A stretch of DNA of 64,000 bases from assembly GCF_001921215.1 (NCBI RefSeq), contig NZ_MSIF01000005.1, positions 372,001 to 436,000 on the forward strand, given 5' to 3'. Below the pieces are notes generated by a model, which did no database searches, was not told where the DNA came from, and worked only from the letters and a program-made list of their open reading frames with translations. Below, one piece after another: positions 54,001 through 61,991 of the stretch (its first letter is position 1; every line of letters starts with the position of its first letter). Both the position numbers and the translations under genes were made by a program. The DNA comes from Actinophytocola xinjiangensis. Its GTDB lineage: Bacteria; Actinomycetota; Actinomycetes; Mycobacteriales; Pseudonocardiaceae.

Positions 54001-57000
54001 CACACCGGACCGTTGGGCGACCGCCTCGCCGAGCGCGGCGGCCACCAGCGACGGCACCTGGTCCACCGACGCGCGGCTGGACACCGTGACCCGCACGGTG
54101 TCGCCCTCGACCGTGTAGCTGGCGGCCACCGTCGGCCCGAGGTCGGCGACCCGGACACTCGCGGCGAAGGCGACGCCGCCCTGGGGGGTGATCTGGTGGA
54201 CCGTGCCGCCGGGCGGCGGCGGGGTGACCGAGGCCATGCCGGCGCGGTGGTCGGCCTCGCGCAGGGCGGCGTTGGCGATCTGCTCGACGGCCTGGGCGTG
54301 GGCGGCGTTGTCGCGGTGGTAGGTGTCGGCCAGCGGCTGCGTGATCCGGCCCGGCGGGGTGGACTCCGGGGCCTGCTCGGTGACGTGTTCCCCGATGACC
54401 CCGGATTCGGGGTCCACAACGGACTCTTCGGACTCCGGGGCACCGTTCTGCTCCGGGGCACTGGTCTGGTCCGGCGGGGCAATCACCCCCGACCCGACAT
54501 CCACACCGGACTGATCCGGCTCCGGGACAGCGGTCTGCCCGGACTCCGGGACAGCAGTCTGCTCGGGCTCCGGGGCACTGGTCTGCTCCTGCGGCGCGAT
54601 CACCCCGGACCCGACAGCCACACCAGGCTGGTCCGGCTCCGGGGCGCTGGTCCGCTCCGGCGCCCCGATGACCCCCGACTCGACAGCCACACCAGGCTGG
54701 TCGGCGCCGGGCTGGTCCGGGGGTGGCGCGGGCGCCTGCGGCTCGGACCGCTCCGGCTCCTGGGCGGCGGTCTCGTCCGGGGGTGCGATCACTCCCGATT
54801 CGACGTCCACACCGGACGGTTCGGGGGTTGCGGGCGGGGTGTCGTCCAGCGGGGCGATCACGCCGGATTCGGGGTCCGTCGGCTGGCCGTAGACCCGCAT
54901 CGACGGGGTTGGCGGCGGGCGGCGGACCGGGCCGGCCTCCTGGACCGGGGCGCCGGTGAGGTGCACGCCGAGCGCCCGGAGTTCGGCGTCGAGAGTCGGG
55001 GGGCCGCTGCGCAGCAGGGAGTGGATCGCGCGGACGTTGTCGTTGCCGCGCAGCGTTCCCTCGGCGGCGAAGGCGATCGCCGCGTCGAGCACCTCGGGCG
55101 ACGGGGACAGCTGGGCGATCCCGGTCAGCGTCTCGACGATCGTGGGCCGCAGCGTCGCCGCCAGCTCGACGACGGTCTGCTCGACGGTCGAGGGCAGGCC
55201 CACCGCCAGCAGCTTCGCCAGGGCGTTCTTCGTCGCCTGGGACGTGCTGGGCGTGAACAGGGCGGCGACCGCGTCCCGCACCGGCCTGGCCAGCTCCGCC
55301 CAGATCGTCTCGTTGATCTCGGCGGGGCGGTCCGGGGCGGCCTCGGCCTGTTCGGTGGCCTCGGTCCTCGCCTCCCCGACGGGCTCCTGCCGGTTCTCGG
55401 TGGCGGCTTTCCCTGGTGCCGCAGGCGTTTGCGCACGCGCGCCCGGAGTGGTGGTGCCGGCGGTCGTGCCCGGCAGGATGGCGGCCCCGGACCCCGTCTG
55501 CTCGGTGCCCGTCGAGGTCACCGACTCCTGCGACACACCTCCCGGCGCGTTCGCACCGGCACCCTGTTGGCTTCCCTGCTGGGCACTGCCCTCGTTCCCG
55601 GTCTGGGTACCGCCTTCGCTTCCCTGCTGCGAACCGCTCTCGCTTCCCTGCTGCGAACCACTCTCAGTTCCCTGCTGGGAACCGCTCTCGCTTCCCTGCT
55701 GGGTACCGCTTTCGGTGCCTGTCCGGGAGCCGCTCTCATGACCTGTCTGAGCGCCCGCCTCGGTCTCCGACTGGAGACCGCCCTGCAGTGACCCCGTCCG
55801 GGAACCGCTCTCAGTCGGAGGGCCGCCCCTGGAACCGGACTCACTCCCCGTCCGGGTCCCACCCTCGGTCCCGGTCTGCGTACCGCCCCTGGTCCCGCCC
55901 TCGGTGCCGGTCTGGGTCCCACCCCGGGTGCCGCCCTCGGTGCCGGTCTGGGTGCCGGTCTGGGTGCCGGTCTGGTTCTGGTTCCCGCTGTTCTGCACCT
56001 CGGACGTCCCCTGCACGCCCGACGTGCCCCCCTCCCCCGCCGTCGCGCCGGACGAGGCCGGAACGTCGGTGTTCGGCGGCCCGTCCGGACCGGTCGGCGA
56101 GATGTCCGGGCCTGTCGGCGGCGTGCCGAGGTTCACCGAGTCCGGGTTCATCTGGATGCCCGTCGCCTGCCCGACCTGACCGGCCAGCACCGTCCCGTTC
56201 GCGCGCACCGCGCCCATCCGGGCCGCGTCGCCCGCGTTCTCCGAGATCGCCGTGCCGTAGGCGTCCAGCCCGCTGAACTCGCCGTTCACGATGTCCTGCG
56301 CGGCCTGGCTGGACACCGGTGAGGTCACCGCGTTCAGTCCGGCCCCGCCGACCAGCGCCGAGGTGTGCTGGCCGACGAAGGTCTTCGGCTTGGCCATCCC
56401 GATGACCTTGCCCGGCGCGTAGCCCAGCGCCCCGCCGATCCCGCCGGCGAGCGCGTCCGTGCCGACCTGGCCGAGGTCCAGGTTGCCGTGGGTCGTGAGC
56501 TGCGAGCCGGCCGAGATGACCGTCTCCTCCAGGGCCTCGACCGACACCTCCTTGGTCAGGTTGAGCGCGATCTTGCCGGTGTTCAGCGCGATCGTCGCCG
56601 CCCGCGACCTCGTCTGGGCGGTCACCGCGGTGCGCCCGACGGCCAGCAGGGTCCGCTTGAGCACCTGGTTGGCGACCGTGCGGACGAACATGCTCGCCAC
56701 GCCGCCGGCCCCGGTCAGCGCCAGCGCGAACGACGCCGCGTTGATGATCATCTCGATGCGGGTGGCCATCCGCTGCTGCTCGACGTCCTGGGCGTACTGC
56801 TCGCAGAACGCGGCCAGCTCACGGCACGAGCCGGTGATCGCCCCGAGGTCGCCGTTGAAACCCTTGACCACCTTGTGGAACTCGTAGCCCGCGCCGTCCG
56901 GCCAGTTGCCGAAGATCGTGTCGGCCGTGCGGTTGGTGTTGTCGACGGCCCCGTCGATGATCGTCGCCATCCGGTTCCAGGCGGCGGCGAGCGCGCGGAT

Positions 57001-57099
57001 GTCGGCCGGCTCGTCGGGCGGCCAGCCGTTGTCCTGACCGATGAGCTTGCAGACCTCGTCGAACAGGTCCTTGGCCGCGCCGGCGAGATCGATGCCCAT
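51079..57099 (-). CDS. Giant WXG100-like polymorphic-toxin-type protein
   Basis: 2006 aa from ATG 57099. Residues 1-110 are a WXG100-like helical hairpin (NWPDGAGYEFHKVVKGF), the usual ESX export module. A helical, Gly/Ala-rich part (110-320) follows, then a Thr/Gly/Gln/Ser repeat spacer (about 370-520) and a Pro/Glu spacer with six ESGVI-type repeats (about 740-905). Next comes a large part with hydrophobic hairpins that could enter a membrane (about 1130-1540). The C-terminal 320 residues resemble a Tox-PL glutamine deamidase (AVNIGGTVYLINPVTGR). The Cys (NC) and His (HAFN) expected there read NG and LINAVN. It is the ESX cargo candidate of the locus. Confidence 0.8.
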   Translation of the reverse strand: MGIDLAGAAKDLFDEVCKLIGQDNGWPPDEPADIRALAAAWNRMATIIDGAVDNTNRTADTIFGNWPDGAGYEFHKVVKGFNGDLGAITGSCRELAAFCEQYAQDVEQQRMATRIEMIINAASFALALTGAGGVASMFVRTVANQVLKRTLLAVGRTAVTAQTRSRAATIALNTGKIALNLTKEVSVEALEETVISAGSQLTTHGNLDLGQVGTDALAGGIGGALGYAPGKVIGMAKPKTFVGQHTSALVGGAGLNAVTSPVSSQAAQDIVNGEFSGLDAYGTAISENAGDAARMGAVRANGTVLAGQVGQATGIQMNPDSVNLGTPPTGPDISPTGPDGPPNTDVPASSGATAGEGGTSGVQGTSEVQNSGNQNQTGTQTGTQTGTEGGTRGGTQTGTEGGTRGGTQTGTEGGTRTGSESGSRGGPPTESGSRTGSLQGGLQSETEAGAQTGHESGSRTGTESGTQQGSESGSQQGTESGSQQGSESGSQQGSEGGTQTGNEGSAQQGSQQGAGANAPGGVSQESVTSTGTEQTGSGAAILPGTTAGTTTPGARAQTPAAPGKAATENRQEPVGEARTEATEQAEAAPDRPAEINETIWAELARPVRDAVAALFTPSTSQATKNALAKLLAVGLPSTVEQTVVELAATLRPTIVETLTGIAQLSPSPEVLDAAIAFAAEGTLRGNDNVRAIHSLLRSGPPTLDAELRALGVHLTGAPVQEAGPVRRPPPTPSMRVYGQPTDPESGVIAPLDDTPPATPEPSGVDVESGVIAPPDETAAQEPERSEPQAPAPPPDQPGADQPGVAVESGVIGAPERTSAPEPDQPGVAVGSGVIAPQEQTSAPEPEQTAVPESGQTAVPEPDQSGVDVGSGVIAPPDQTSAPEQNGAPESEESVVDPESGVIGEHVTEQAPESTPPGRITQPLADTYHRDNAAHAQAVEQIANAALREADHRAGMASVTPPPPGGTVHQITPQGGVAFAASVRVADLGPTVAASYTVEGDTVRVTVSSRASVDQVPSLVAAALGEAVAQRSGVDADLADRLTEGSSGGPTLSRRDHGRAAQLLDHARTLDRRPHSLRTRSRLKALIRDMGLDPSQDGAAGRLSALPDERMREVVRQYTRDPDGLLGTTTYLAKNVITALPVPVALGVVAFVFGAMPVPGLVAVTSVALARAVAQGLYDRSLAQRDQTAGDNQLAGRKRQLAEQSKTAVAEGFLQVVAQLRYTGEGVLARADTPGADPVGPDAVTMQVERVLGLRRGAGAIAATTALGVVLAVSALTPLGAVGGLATAGILVGTLAPTVVGTIADSIKKRYTLAWKADRTNAVLTTVDAQVRADRDEIFDLTGTVLDRVTYHLPSGATRTGAPATADNKQFAYSDDAPNHLARAALPQSAEATRKDRDPTALAQALSLEQEQAVFRVASAVVAVAVNLATGGRKAVADQRAGEARRTYDEQRKGDREIASIAEALAAVLSTTAPALAEMDPTADTPLADDPNRPSPRSSRKWLAVGVASGLLMVGIAAGLELTLGLSYLAAMTAAGSVGAPVDGIAERVMSRKEEKPADLKAELARTLAQSTRDDFVAAMTDFAAHLLGHRNPPQPRQPTGDVDADRILAARDAAFGALVEQATELTGDLDASHTELATTLVDRVVRLREVASQAEKLAALRTGQPRAEVATRNALIAAIQSYNRTPGVAPLPLAELFDGVHAGSGASPVPPLPPLPRDVNGQAAAVLADRHLADPTTATRVPAGLVGRAGTEGWGARIAAAAGVPGQRFRPVSAINDVVARLTQLGEGSRAIVHAARKDADGVVESGDLINAVNIGGTVYLINPVTGRLADVTAYGDGLTMLVTDDRGERAAQQSPAAAAARAVAARVRDGYVDQVHGRLLTDPAAPGLATPSDPIGLPDTVVRIASVINPTPGGEMANYHAFSDQWDHHGEPPPVPGTDPVAGIATARAVAALAAAVITTFGDDELTGLPEYRNLETLLRQEDVPTAALFDAMTELMEALGSSAP
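54380..54880 (-). repeat. ESGVI(A/G)P-type coding repeats
   Basis: Six copies of a short block (ESGVIAP, GSGVIAP, ESGVIGE and similar) recur every 30-40 residues in a Pro/Glu/Gln-rich spacer of the giant protein, commonly followed by xTSAPEP. The DNA copies are close enough for recombination. Confidence 0.75.
55560..55990 (-). repeat. Thr-Gly/Gln-Ser low-complexity repeats
   Basis: Tandem degenerate units (TQTGTEGGTRGG; TESGSQQGSESGSQQG) form a flexible spacer of about 140 residues after the N-terminal export region of the giant protein. Confidence 0.8.
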
Positions 57100-57103
57100 G
57101 GGC

Positions 57104-57514
57104 TCAGGGCGCCAGCAGGCCGACGGCGTTGCGCTCGGCCTCGCGGTAGGCGTTGACGGCCTCGTCCCCGGAGTCGGCGAGCTTGCCGTAGTTGACCGCG
57201 ACGTCCCGCAGCGACTTGTCCAGGCCGGACTCGTTGCGCACCGACGTGGTGGGGTCGCCGCCCTCCGGCGGGTCGACCACGCACAGCGGGACGCCGCCGG
57301 TGCCAGCACGCCACCACTCGTACTGCTTCATGAACTCGTCGCTCATCTTGCCGCCCTTGCCCAACCGGCTGGTCAGGTCGTTGATCTCGGCGAACGCGGC
57401 GTCGAGCAGCCCGTGCAGGCCGGTGGAGTGCCCGCGCAGCTCGGCCATGCCGTGGGCGGTGTCCTCGATGCGCATGTCGACGAGACCGTCGCCGTTGGTG
57501 TCGATGTTGCCCAT
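57104..57514 (-). CDS. Small helical ESX partner protein
   Basis: 136 aa from ATG 57514. The first half is a helical hairpin (IEDTAHGMAELRGHSTGLHG, DAAFAEINDLTSRLGKGG), the middle a short Pro/Gly turn region, and the last third a helix (LRDVAVNYGKLADSGDEAVN, YREAERNAVGLL). Size and position fit an EspC/WXG100-related secretion partner, but no WxG is present. It starts 2 nt after the YbaB-like stop and ends 4 nt before the giant protein start, so all three are made together. Confidence 0.75.
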   Translation of the reverse strand: MGNIDTNGDGLVDMRIEDTAHGMAELRGHSTGLHGLLDAAFAEINDLTSRLGKGGKMSDEFMKQYEWWRAGTGGVPLCVVDPPEGGDPTTSVRNESGLDKSLRDVAVNYGKLADSGDEAVNAYREAERNAVGLLAP

Positions 57515-57516
57515 GG

Positions 57517-57879
57517 CTACCTCCGGTCGAGTGAGTGCAGGAACGGGTCGAACCGCAGGTCGGTCGTCTCCGGGGTCGCGTCGGCCGGCAGGAACTTCGC
57601 GGCCTCGGCGAACACCCGCGCCTCGACCTGTCTGGCCGCGCGGTGGATGGTCTCGGTGATCGTGGCGGCCAGCGCCGAGGAGTCCGGCGAGCGGTAGATC
57701 CGGGGGTCGAGCCACAGCTCGACCAGCTCGCCGTTGCCGCCGACGGTGGCGCTGACCAGCCCGTCGGCCGAGTCGGCCGTCTCCTCGGTGTCGGCGATGG
57801 CCCGCCGCAGGCTCTCCACCTCCTCGGCGAGCCGCTCGTACTCGGCGAGGACCCCAACCCGGCGCGTTGTCTCGTCCAC
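57517..57879 (-). CDS. YbaB/EbfC-family nucleoid-associated-like protein
   Basis: 120 aa from GTG 57879. An N-terminal coiled helix (LAEYERLAEEVESLRRAIAD) is followed by the YbaB strand pattern GLVSATVGGNGELVELWLDP and a C-terminal helix (ITETIHRAARQVEARVFAEA). EspG/YbaB-like genes of this kind often open ESX cargo operons in actinomycetes, where they may act as chaperones rather than DNA-binding proteins. First gene of a four-gene minus-strand operon; a 20-bp palindrome lies in its promoter region. Confidence 0.85.
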   Translation of the reverse strand: MDETTRRVGVLAEYERLAEEVESLRRAIADTEETADSADGLVSATVGGNGELVELWLDPRIYRSPDSSALAATITETIHRAARQVEARVFAEAAKFLPADATPETTDLRFDPFLHSLDRR

Positions 57880-57916
57880 GCGGCCAGTGAAGCGGGTACA
57901 GGCTGGCTCGCGCGGC

Positions 57917-57936
57917 GGTGGCCACATGTGGCCACC
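57917..57936. promoter_or_regulatory. Perfect 20-bp palindrome between cargo operon and mycP
   Basis: GGTGGCCACATGTGGCCACC is its own reverse complement. It lies 37 bp before the YbaB-like start and 40 bp before the mycosin ATG, in a divergent gap of only 97 bp. A dimeric regulator bound there would contact both promoters. Confidence 0.65.
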
Positions 57937-57976
57937 GGGCCGGGGCGGGCGATATGCCGGCGCAGGATCGGTGGCG

Positions 57977-59233
57977 ATGAACCGCTACCTGGCACTGGTG
58001 ACGACACTTCTGGTCGGCGCGGCCCTTGGCGCCGCCCCGGCGTGGGCCGCGCCCCCGGCCGGCGTGTGCCACGACCCCGACCCGGGGCGTCCGGCGGTGG
58101 CCGAACAGCCGTGGGCGCAGCTGCTGCTCGACCCCGCGCTGGTGTGGCAGCACAGCCGGGGTGCGGGCGTGACCGTCGCCGTCGTCGACTCCGGCGTCGA
58201 CGGCGACCACCCGCAGCTGCGCGGGAAGGTGTTGCGCGGCAAGGACTTCTTCGAGCAGTCGAACCTGCCGGGGAACTTCGACTGCGTGTCCCACGGCACC
58301 GGGGTGGCCGGCATCATCGCCGCCAGGCCCGCCACGGGCGTGGGATTCCACGGGCTGGCACCGGACGCGCGGATCCTGCCGGTGCGGATCAGCGCCCAGG
58401 ACATCGCCGAGAACGGCCAGTCGCTGCGGATCGACCTGGACGTGCTGGCCCACGGCATCCGCTACGCCGCCGACTCCGGCGCGAAGGTCATGAACCTGTC
58501 GATCGCCGGCTACGCCGACTTCCCGGCGATCCGCTCGGCCGTGGGCTACGCGGTGTCCAAGGACGTGCTGGTGGTCGCGGCCGTCGGCAACGGCCAGAGC
58601 GAGGGCGGCGGCGAGCTGCCGTCGTTCCCGGCGGCCTACGACGGTGTCCTGGGCGTCGGCGCGGTCGACATCGACGGCGCCCGCACCACCAGCTCCCAGG
58701 TCGGCCCGTACGTCGACCTGGTGGCCCCCGGCGACGGGGTGCTGACCACGACGCGGGTCGCCGGGCACGCCTACGCCACCGGCACCAGCTACGCCGCCCC
58801 GTTCGTGTCGGCCACCGCGGCGCTGGTCCGCGCGGCCCGACCGGACCTGAAGGCCCCCGAGGTCGCCCAGCGCCTGATCGCCACCGCGAGCCCGGCGCGC
58901 GGGGACGGCCACGCCTACGGCGCCGGCCTGGTCAACCCGTACCGCGCGGTCACCGACGGCCTGGACCTGTCCGACCCGGCCGCGCTGCCCGCCCACGTCC
59001 CGTCGCCGCCGGACCGCGCGGCCCTGGCCGACGCCGCCTGGCACGACCGCGCCGGCACCGTCGCCGGCTGGACCACCGCGGCGATCCTGGGCGCGATCGT
59101 GCTGGCCGTCGTCGTGGCGGTGGTCGTGCCGCGCGGCCGGCGCCGCCGCTGGCGCCCCGCGCTGGCCGCGCCGCTGCCCGCCCGGCCGGAGGTCGTGGAG
59201 CCGCCGGAACAGATGTTCCTGGTCGACCGGTGA
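57977..59233 (+). CDS. mycP: Type VII secretion-associated serine protease, mycosin
   Basis: 418 aa from ATG 57977 (GTG 57971 also in frame). Signal peptide 1-24, then an S8 subtilase domain with complete triad: Asp in VAVVDSGVDGDHPQL, His in SHGTGVAGI, Ser in GTSYAAPFVSA; oxyanion Asn in VVAAVGNG. A C-terminal span (about 365-388, AAILGAIVLAVVVAVVV) and a basic tail anchor it with the protease outside. MycP caps and stabilises the ESX membrane complex and can process substrates. It is transcribed away from the cargo operon. Confidence 0.94.
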   Translation: MNRYLALVTTLLVGAALGAAPAWAAPPAGVCHDPDPGRPAVAEQPWAQLLLDPALVWQHSRGAGVTVAVVDSGVDGDHPQLRGKVLRGKDFFEQSNLPGNFDCVSHGTGVAGIIAARPATGVGFHGLAPDARILPVRISAQDIAENGQSLRIDLDVLAHGIRYAADSGAKVMNLSIAGYADFPAIRSAVGYAVSKDVLVVAAVGNGQSEGGGELPSFPAAYDGVLGVGAVDIDGARTTSSQVGPYVDLVAPGDGVLTTTRVAGHAYATGTSYAAPFVSATAALVRAARPDLKAPEVAQRLIATASPARGDGHAYGAGLVNPYRAVTDGLDLSDPAALPAHVPSPPDRAALADAAWHDRAGTVAGWTTAAILGAIVLAVVVAVVVPRGRRRRWRPALAAPLPARPEVVEPPEQMFLVDR

Positions 59234-59331
59234 CACAGCCGAAGTGACACACAGCCGCGGTGACATCCGACGGCGGTGACATCCGACGCCGGTGGCACAC
59301 GGCGAGCGGTGAGGCCCGGTGGGCGGTGACA
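59230..59331 (+). repeat. Iteron-like GTGACA direct repeats
   Basis: GTGACA or near matches begin at 59230, 59244, 59260, 59276, 59292, 59309 and 59326, spaced 14-17 bp. The two central units share a perfect 15-mer, CGGTGACATCCGACG (59258-59272 and 59274-59288). The array starts in the mycP stop and ends just before the DUF3626 gene, so it is a candidate operator for that gene. Confidence 0.6.
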
Positions 59332-59335
59332 GACT

Positions 59336-60196
59336 GTGTCGGTGACCGCTCCCGCCGACCGGGCCATCGCCCACGTCGCCGCGCTCGCCACCGGTGAGCC
59401 GGCCGACCCGTCGTGGCGGGTGACCGTCCACTTCCACCCCGACCGGCTACTCGCCGGTGAGACCGTCCTCGAACGGCTGGCCCACGACGGTGTGTACCGC
59501 TCCCAGTTCGAGACCGGCACCAGCAACGGCGGCCTCACCGCCCACCCCGGCGGCGACCGCTGGCGCTGGGAGAGCCGCATCTTCACCGGCGCCTACGACG
59601 ACTCGCCGCCGGCCGGGCGCCCCAAGTACGGGGCACTGAACTTCCGCCGCCGCAGGGTCGGCGCGGCCCCCCGCTTCGGCTCGGCCCACCTGCGCCTGGC
59701 CGCCCACACCCTGGCCAGAACGACGTTCTGCTACCCCGACAGCGTCTTCGAACCCACCCATTTCGGTGTCGCGTCCCGACTGTCCACACTGGTCACCCTG
59801 GCCGACACCGACACCCACGACCCCCTCGACGACTACATCGAGGCCCAGGTCCACGGCCCCCTCGACCTGGCGACCGACGTCGAGGCGGTGGTGCTGGACC
59901 CGAGCTACCGGGGAACGCCGGTCGACACGGTGGCCCACACCCTGCCCTGCCCGATCGAGTGGCACGGTGGTTTCACCCTCACGACCACCGAACTGCGCCG
60001 CCACCCCGACTACCGGGGCCAGGAGTTCGTCGACCTCGGCGTGTCGATCGCCGACGCCGGCCGGCTCGACCCCCGCATCGTCGGCCTGGCCGCCCGAACC
60101 GGCGATCTCCAAGCCCTCAAACGGGTCTGGCACTACGTCGCCCGCTTCGGCACCCCCGAACTGGCACACCCGCCAGAGGACCGTCGACGACAGTGA
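59336..60196 (+). CDS. DUF3626 domain protein
   Basis: 286 aa (GTG 59336; GTG 59342 equally possible). The family pattern is clear: VTVHFHPDRLLAGETVLERLA near the start, SQFETGTSNGGLTA, then KYGALNFRRRRVGAAPRFGSAHL and IEAQVHGPLDL. DUF3626 proteins are cytoplasmic and of unknown function; conserved His/Asp/Glu hint at an enzyme. A direct-repeat array immediately upstream suggests tight control. Confidence 0.85.
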   Translation: MSVTAPADRAIAHVAALATGEPADPSWRVTVHFHPDRLLAGETVLERLAHDGVYRSQFETGTSNGGLTAHPGGDRWRWESRIFTGAYDDSPPAGRPKYGALNFRRRRVGAAPRFGSAHLRLAAHTLARTTFCYPDSVFEPTHFGVASRLSTLVTLADTDTHDPLDDYIEAQVHGPLDLATDVEAVVLDPSYRGTPVDTVAHTLPCPIEWHGGFTLTTTELRRHPDYRGQEFVDLGVSIADAGRLDPRIVGLAARTGDLQALKRVWHYVARFGTPELAHPPEDRRRQ

Positions 60197-60257
60197 CCGC
60201 CAACCGCACACGCGCTGACCCAGCGATATCCTGGACACCCCGGCGAACGGATGGCCG

Positions 60258-61238
60258 ATGGACTCGTTCGGTGCCGCACTGCGTCGTCTCCGGAAAGCAG
60301 CGGGGTTGTCCCAACCTCAGCTCGCGAAGCTCGTGCCGATCTCGCAGTCCAGCCTGTCCCGGTACGAAACCGGAAGACAGGCCGCCGACCAGGCGACGAT
60401 CGACCGCCTCGAAGAGCTGCTCGACGGGAACGGAGCGCTCAGCGCACTGGCTCACCGGCCGGCACAGCCCGACGATCCCGAACGACTCCAGCACGTCGTG
60501 ACGCACCCGCGTTCGGTCGACCCGGAAGCGTTGGCGTCCCTCGCCAGACTCCTGGCCGAGTCACGACGCCTGGAGGACCGGTTCGGTCCCTGGCTCATGG
60601 TGGGACCGGCAGTCGGATACGTGCGCCTCCTCGAACGTCTGACGTCCGAAGCGCGAGGCCCACTACGGTCCGAGGTCGTCGACCTGGCGGCACAGTGGGC
60701 CCAGTTCACCGGCTGGCTGCACGCGGCCACCGACCAGGGTTCACGCGCCGCGCACTGGTTCGACCGGACACTCGAATGGTCGGCCGAGTCGAACAATCCC
60801 ACCCTGACCGCGAACGCCCTGTCCTACAAGGGTCATCTGGCCTGGATGACGGGCCGAACCGGTCCGATGATCGGACTTTCCCACGCGGCGCGACGCAACC
60901 CCGACACACACGTCAGCCAGCGCGCGTTCGACGCCATGCAAGAGGCCAGGGGCCACGCCATGGCCGGCGACCTCGCCGCCGCCGACCGAACTCTCGGCCT
61001 CGCGACCGACCTGGCCGCGCAGGTACCCGACGCGGGGAATCCACCCGCGTGGAGCTACTTCTACGCCCCCGCGTTCTGGACCCTCCAACAAGGTCTGGTT
61101 CACCGCTACTTCCCCACCCGCCACGAGTCGGCCGCCGAACTGCTGCGTTCAGGCATCGCGGCGCTCCCCCACGACCAGCAATCCGCCGAGTGGCTCGGCG
61201 ACTACCGACGCGCACTCGAGTTCGTGCAACCCACCTGA
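60258..61238 (+). CDS. XRE-family regulator with TPR-like C-terminus
   Basis: 326 aa. Residues 5-60 form an XRE/Cro helix-turn-helix (LRRLRKAAGLSQPQLAKLV, SQSSLSRYETGRQ). The remaining helical repeats (WAQFTGWLHAATDQGSRAAHW, shortened: TGWLHAATDQG; NALSYKGHLAWMTG) are the ligand- or protein-binding region found in many streptomycete regulators. A TATCCT -10-like hexamer lies at 60227-60232. It is followed 71 nt later by a zinc-ribbon protein that probably works with it. Confidence 0.88.
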   Translation: MDSFGAALRRLRKAAGLSQPQLAKLVPISQSSLSRYETGRQAADQATIDRLEELLDGNGALSALAHRPAQPDDPERLQHVVTHPRSVDPEALASLARLLAESRRLEDRFGPWLMVGPAVGYVRLLERLTSEARGPLRSEVVDLAAQWAQFTGWLHAATDQGSRAAHWFDRTLEWSAESNNPTLTANALSYKGHLAWMTGRTGPMIGLSHAARRNPDTHVSQRAFDAMQEARGHAMAGDLAAADRTLGLATDLAAQVPDAGNPPAWSYFYAPAFWTLQQGLVHRYFPTRHESAAELLRSGIAALPHDQQSAEWLGDYRRALEFVQPT

Positions 61239-61309
61239 GGTCATGCGAGGCGTATGCGCATAGCCCGCAACCCCTTCACCGTGATCCACGGCCGGTCGAT
61301 TCTGTGATC

Positions 61310-61927
61310 ATGGCTCGACAGAAGTCCACACGTCCGCCGTTCGTGTCGCCCTACATCACCTCCTGGAGCGAGGAGGTCGATCCGCCCTGTCGGTTGGTGG
61401 AGATCCCGGGGCGTGGTATCGCCTACGCCGACGAGACGGTGACCGATCGGGACCAGCGAGGTGTGTTGTGGCTGCGAACGCCGTACCGGCCGGGCATCGG
61501 CCGACCGGTCTTCGGAAAAGTGCACCCGCTGCGACAACGCCGTGCGATGTCGCGCCTGTTGTGCCAGGTCTGCGGCGGGTCGGCCGACCACGACGACAAC
61601 GGAGTCCTGTGGCTCGCCCGCGACTGGCGCGACGACTGGCCGGACTGGCCGAACGGCATGGGCGAGAACGAACCCCCTGTCTGTCTACCGTGCGTACGCC
61701 TGTCGATGCGTCTGTGCCCAGCCCTGCGCAGGGGCGCCGTCGCGTTCCGGGCTCGTCGGTTTCCGGTCGCGGGCATCAGAGGGGCACAGTACGCCGCCGG
61801 TCCACGGTTCGTCGGGGACGTGACCGTGGCGTTGGACGACCCGACGATCCCGTGGATCCGCGCCGCCAACCTGGTCCGCCGCGTCAGCGACTGCACGATC
61901 CTCGACCTCGACGAGATCTGTGGGTGA
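61310..61927 (+). CDS. Zinc-ribbon-like hypothetical protein beside XRE regulator
   Basis: 205 aa from ATG 61310 (GTG 61304 alternative). Two Cys pairs, CQVCGG near 84-89 and CLPC near 124-127, could bind one zinc. Surrounding motifs include ITSWSEEVDPPCRLVE, YADETVTDRDQRGVLW and the Trp-rich DWRDDWPDWPNG. Genes of this type commonly follow XRE regulators in actinomycetes. Function unknown; a partner or target of the regulator is inferred from position. Confidence 0.7.
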   Translation: MARQKSTRPPFVSPYITSWSEEVDPPCRLVEIPGRGIAYADETVTDRDQRGVLWLRTPYRPGIGRPVFGKVHPLRQRRAMSRLLCQVCGGSADHDDNGVLWLARDWRDDWPDWPNGMGENEPPVCLPCVRLSMRLCPALRRGAVAFRARRFPVAGIRGAQYAAGPRFVGDVTVALDDPTIPWIRAANLVRRVSDCTILDLDEICG

Positions 61928-61979
61928 GCACCTCTCTCTCACGTCGGGCGCGGCCGGGAGGCGGGTGACCGCCAGCCCC

Positions 61980-61985
61980 TAGCAT
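61980..61985 (+). promoter_or_regulatory. -10 element for a leaderless phosphotransferase gene
   Basis: TAGCAT (TAnnnT) ends 6 nt before GTG 61992. No Shine-Dalgarno precedes the GTG, which agrees with a leaderless transcript. Confidence 0.45.
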
Positions 61986-61991
61986 CGACGG

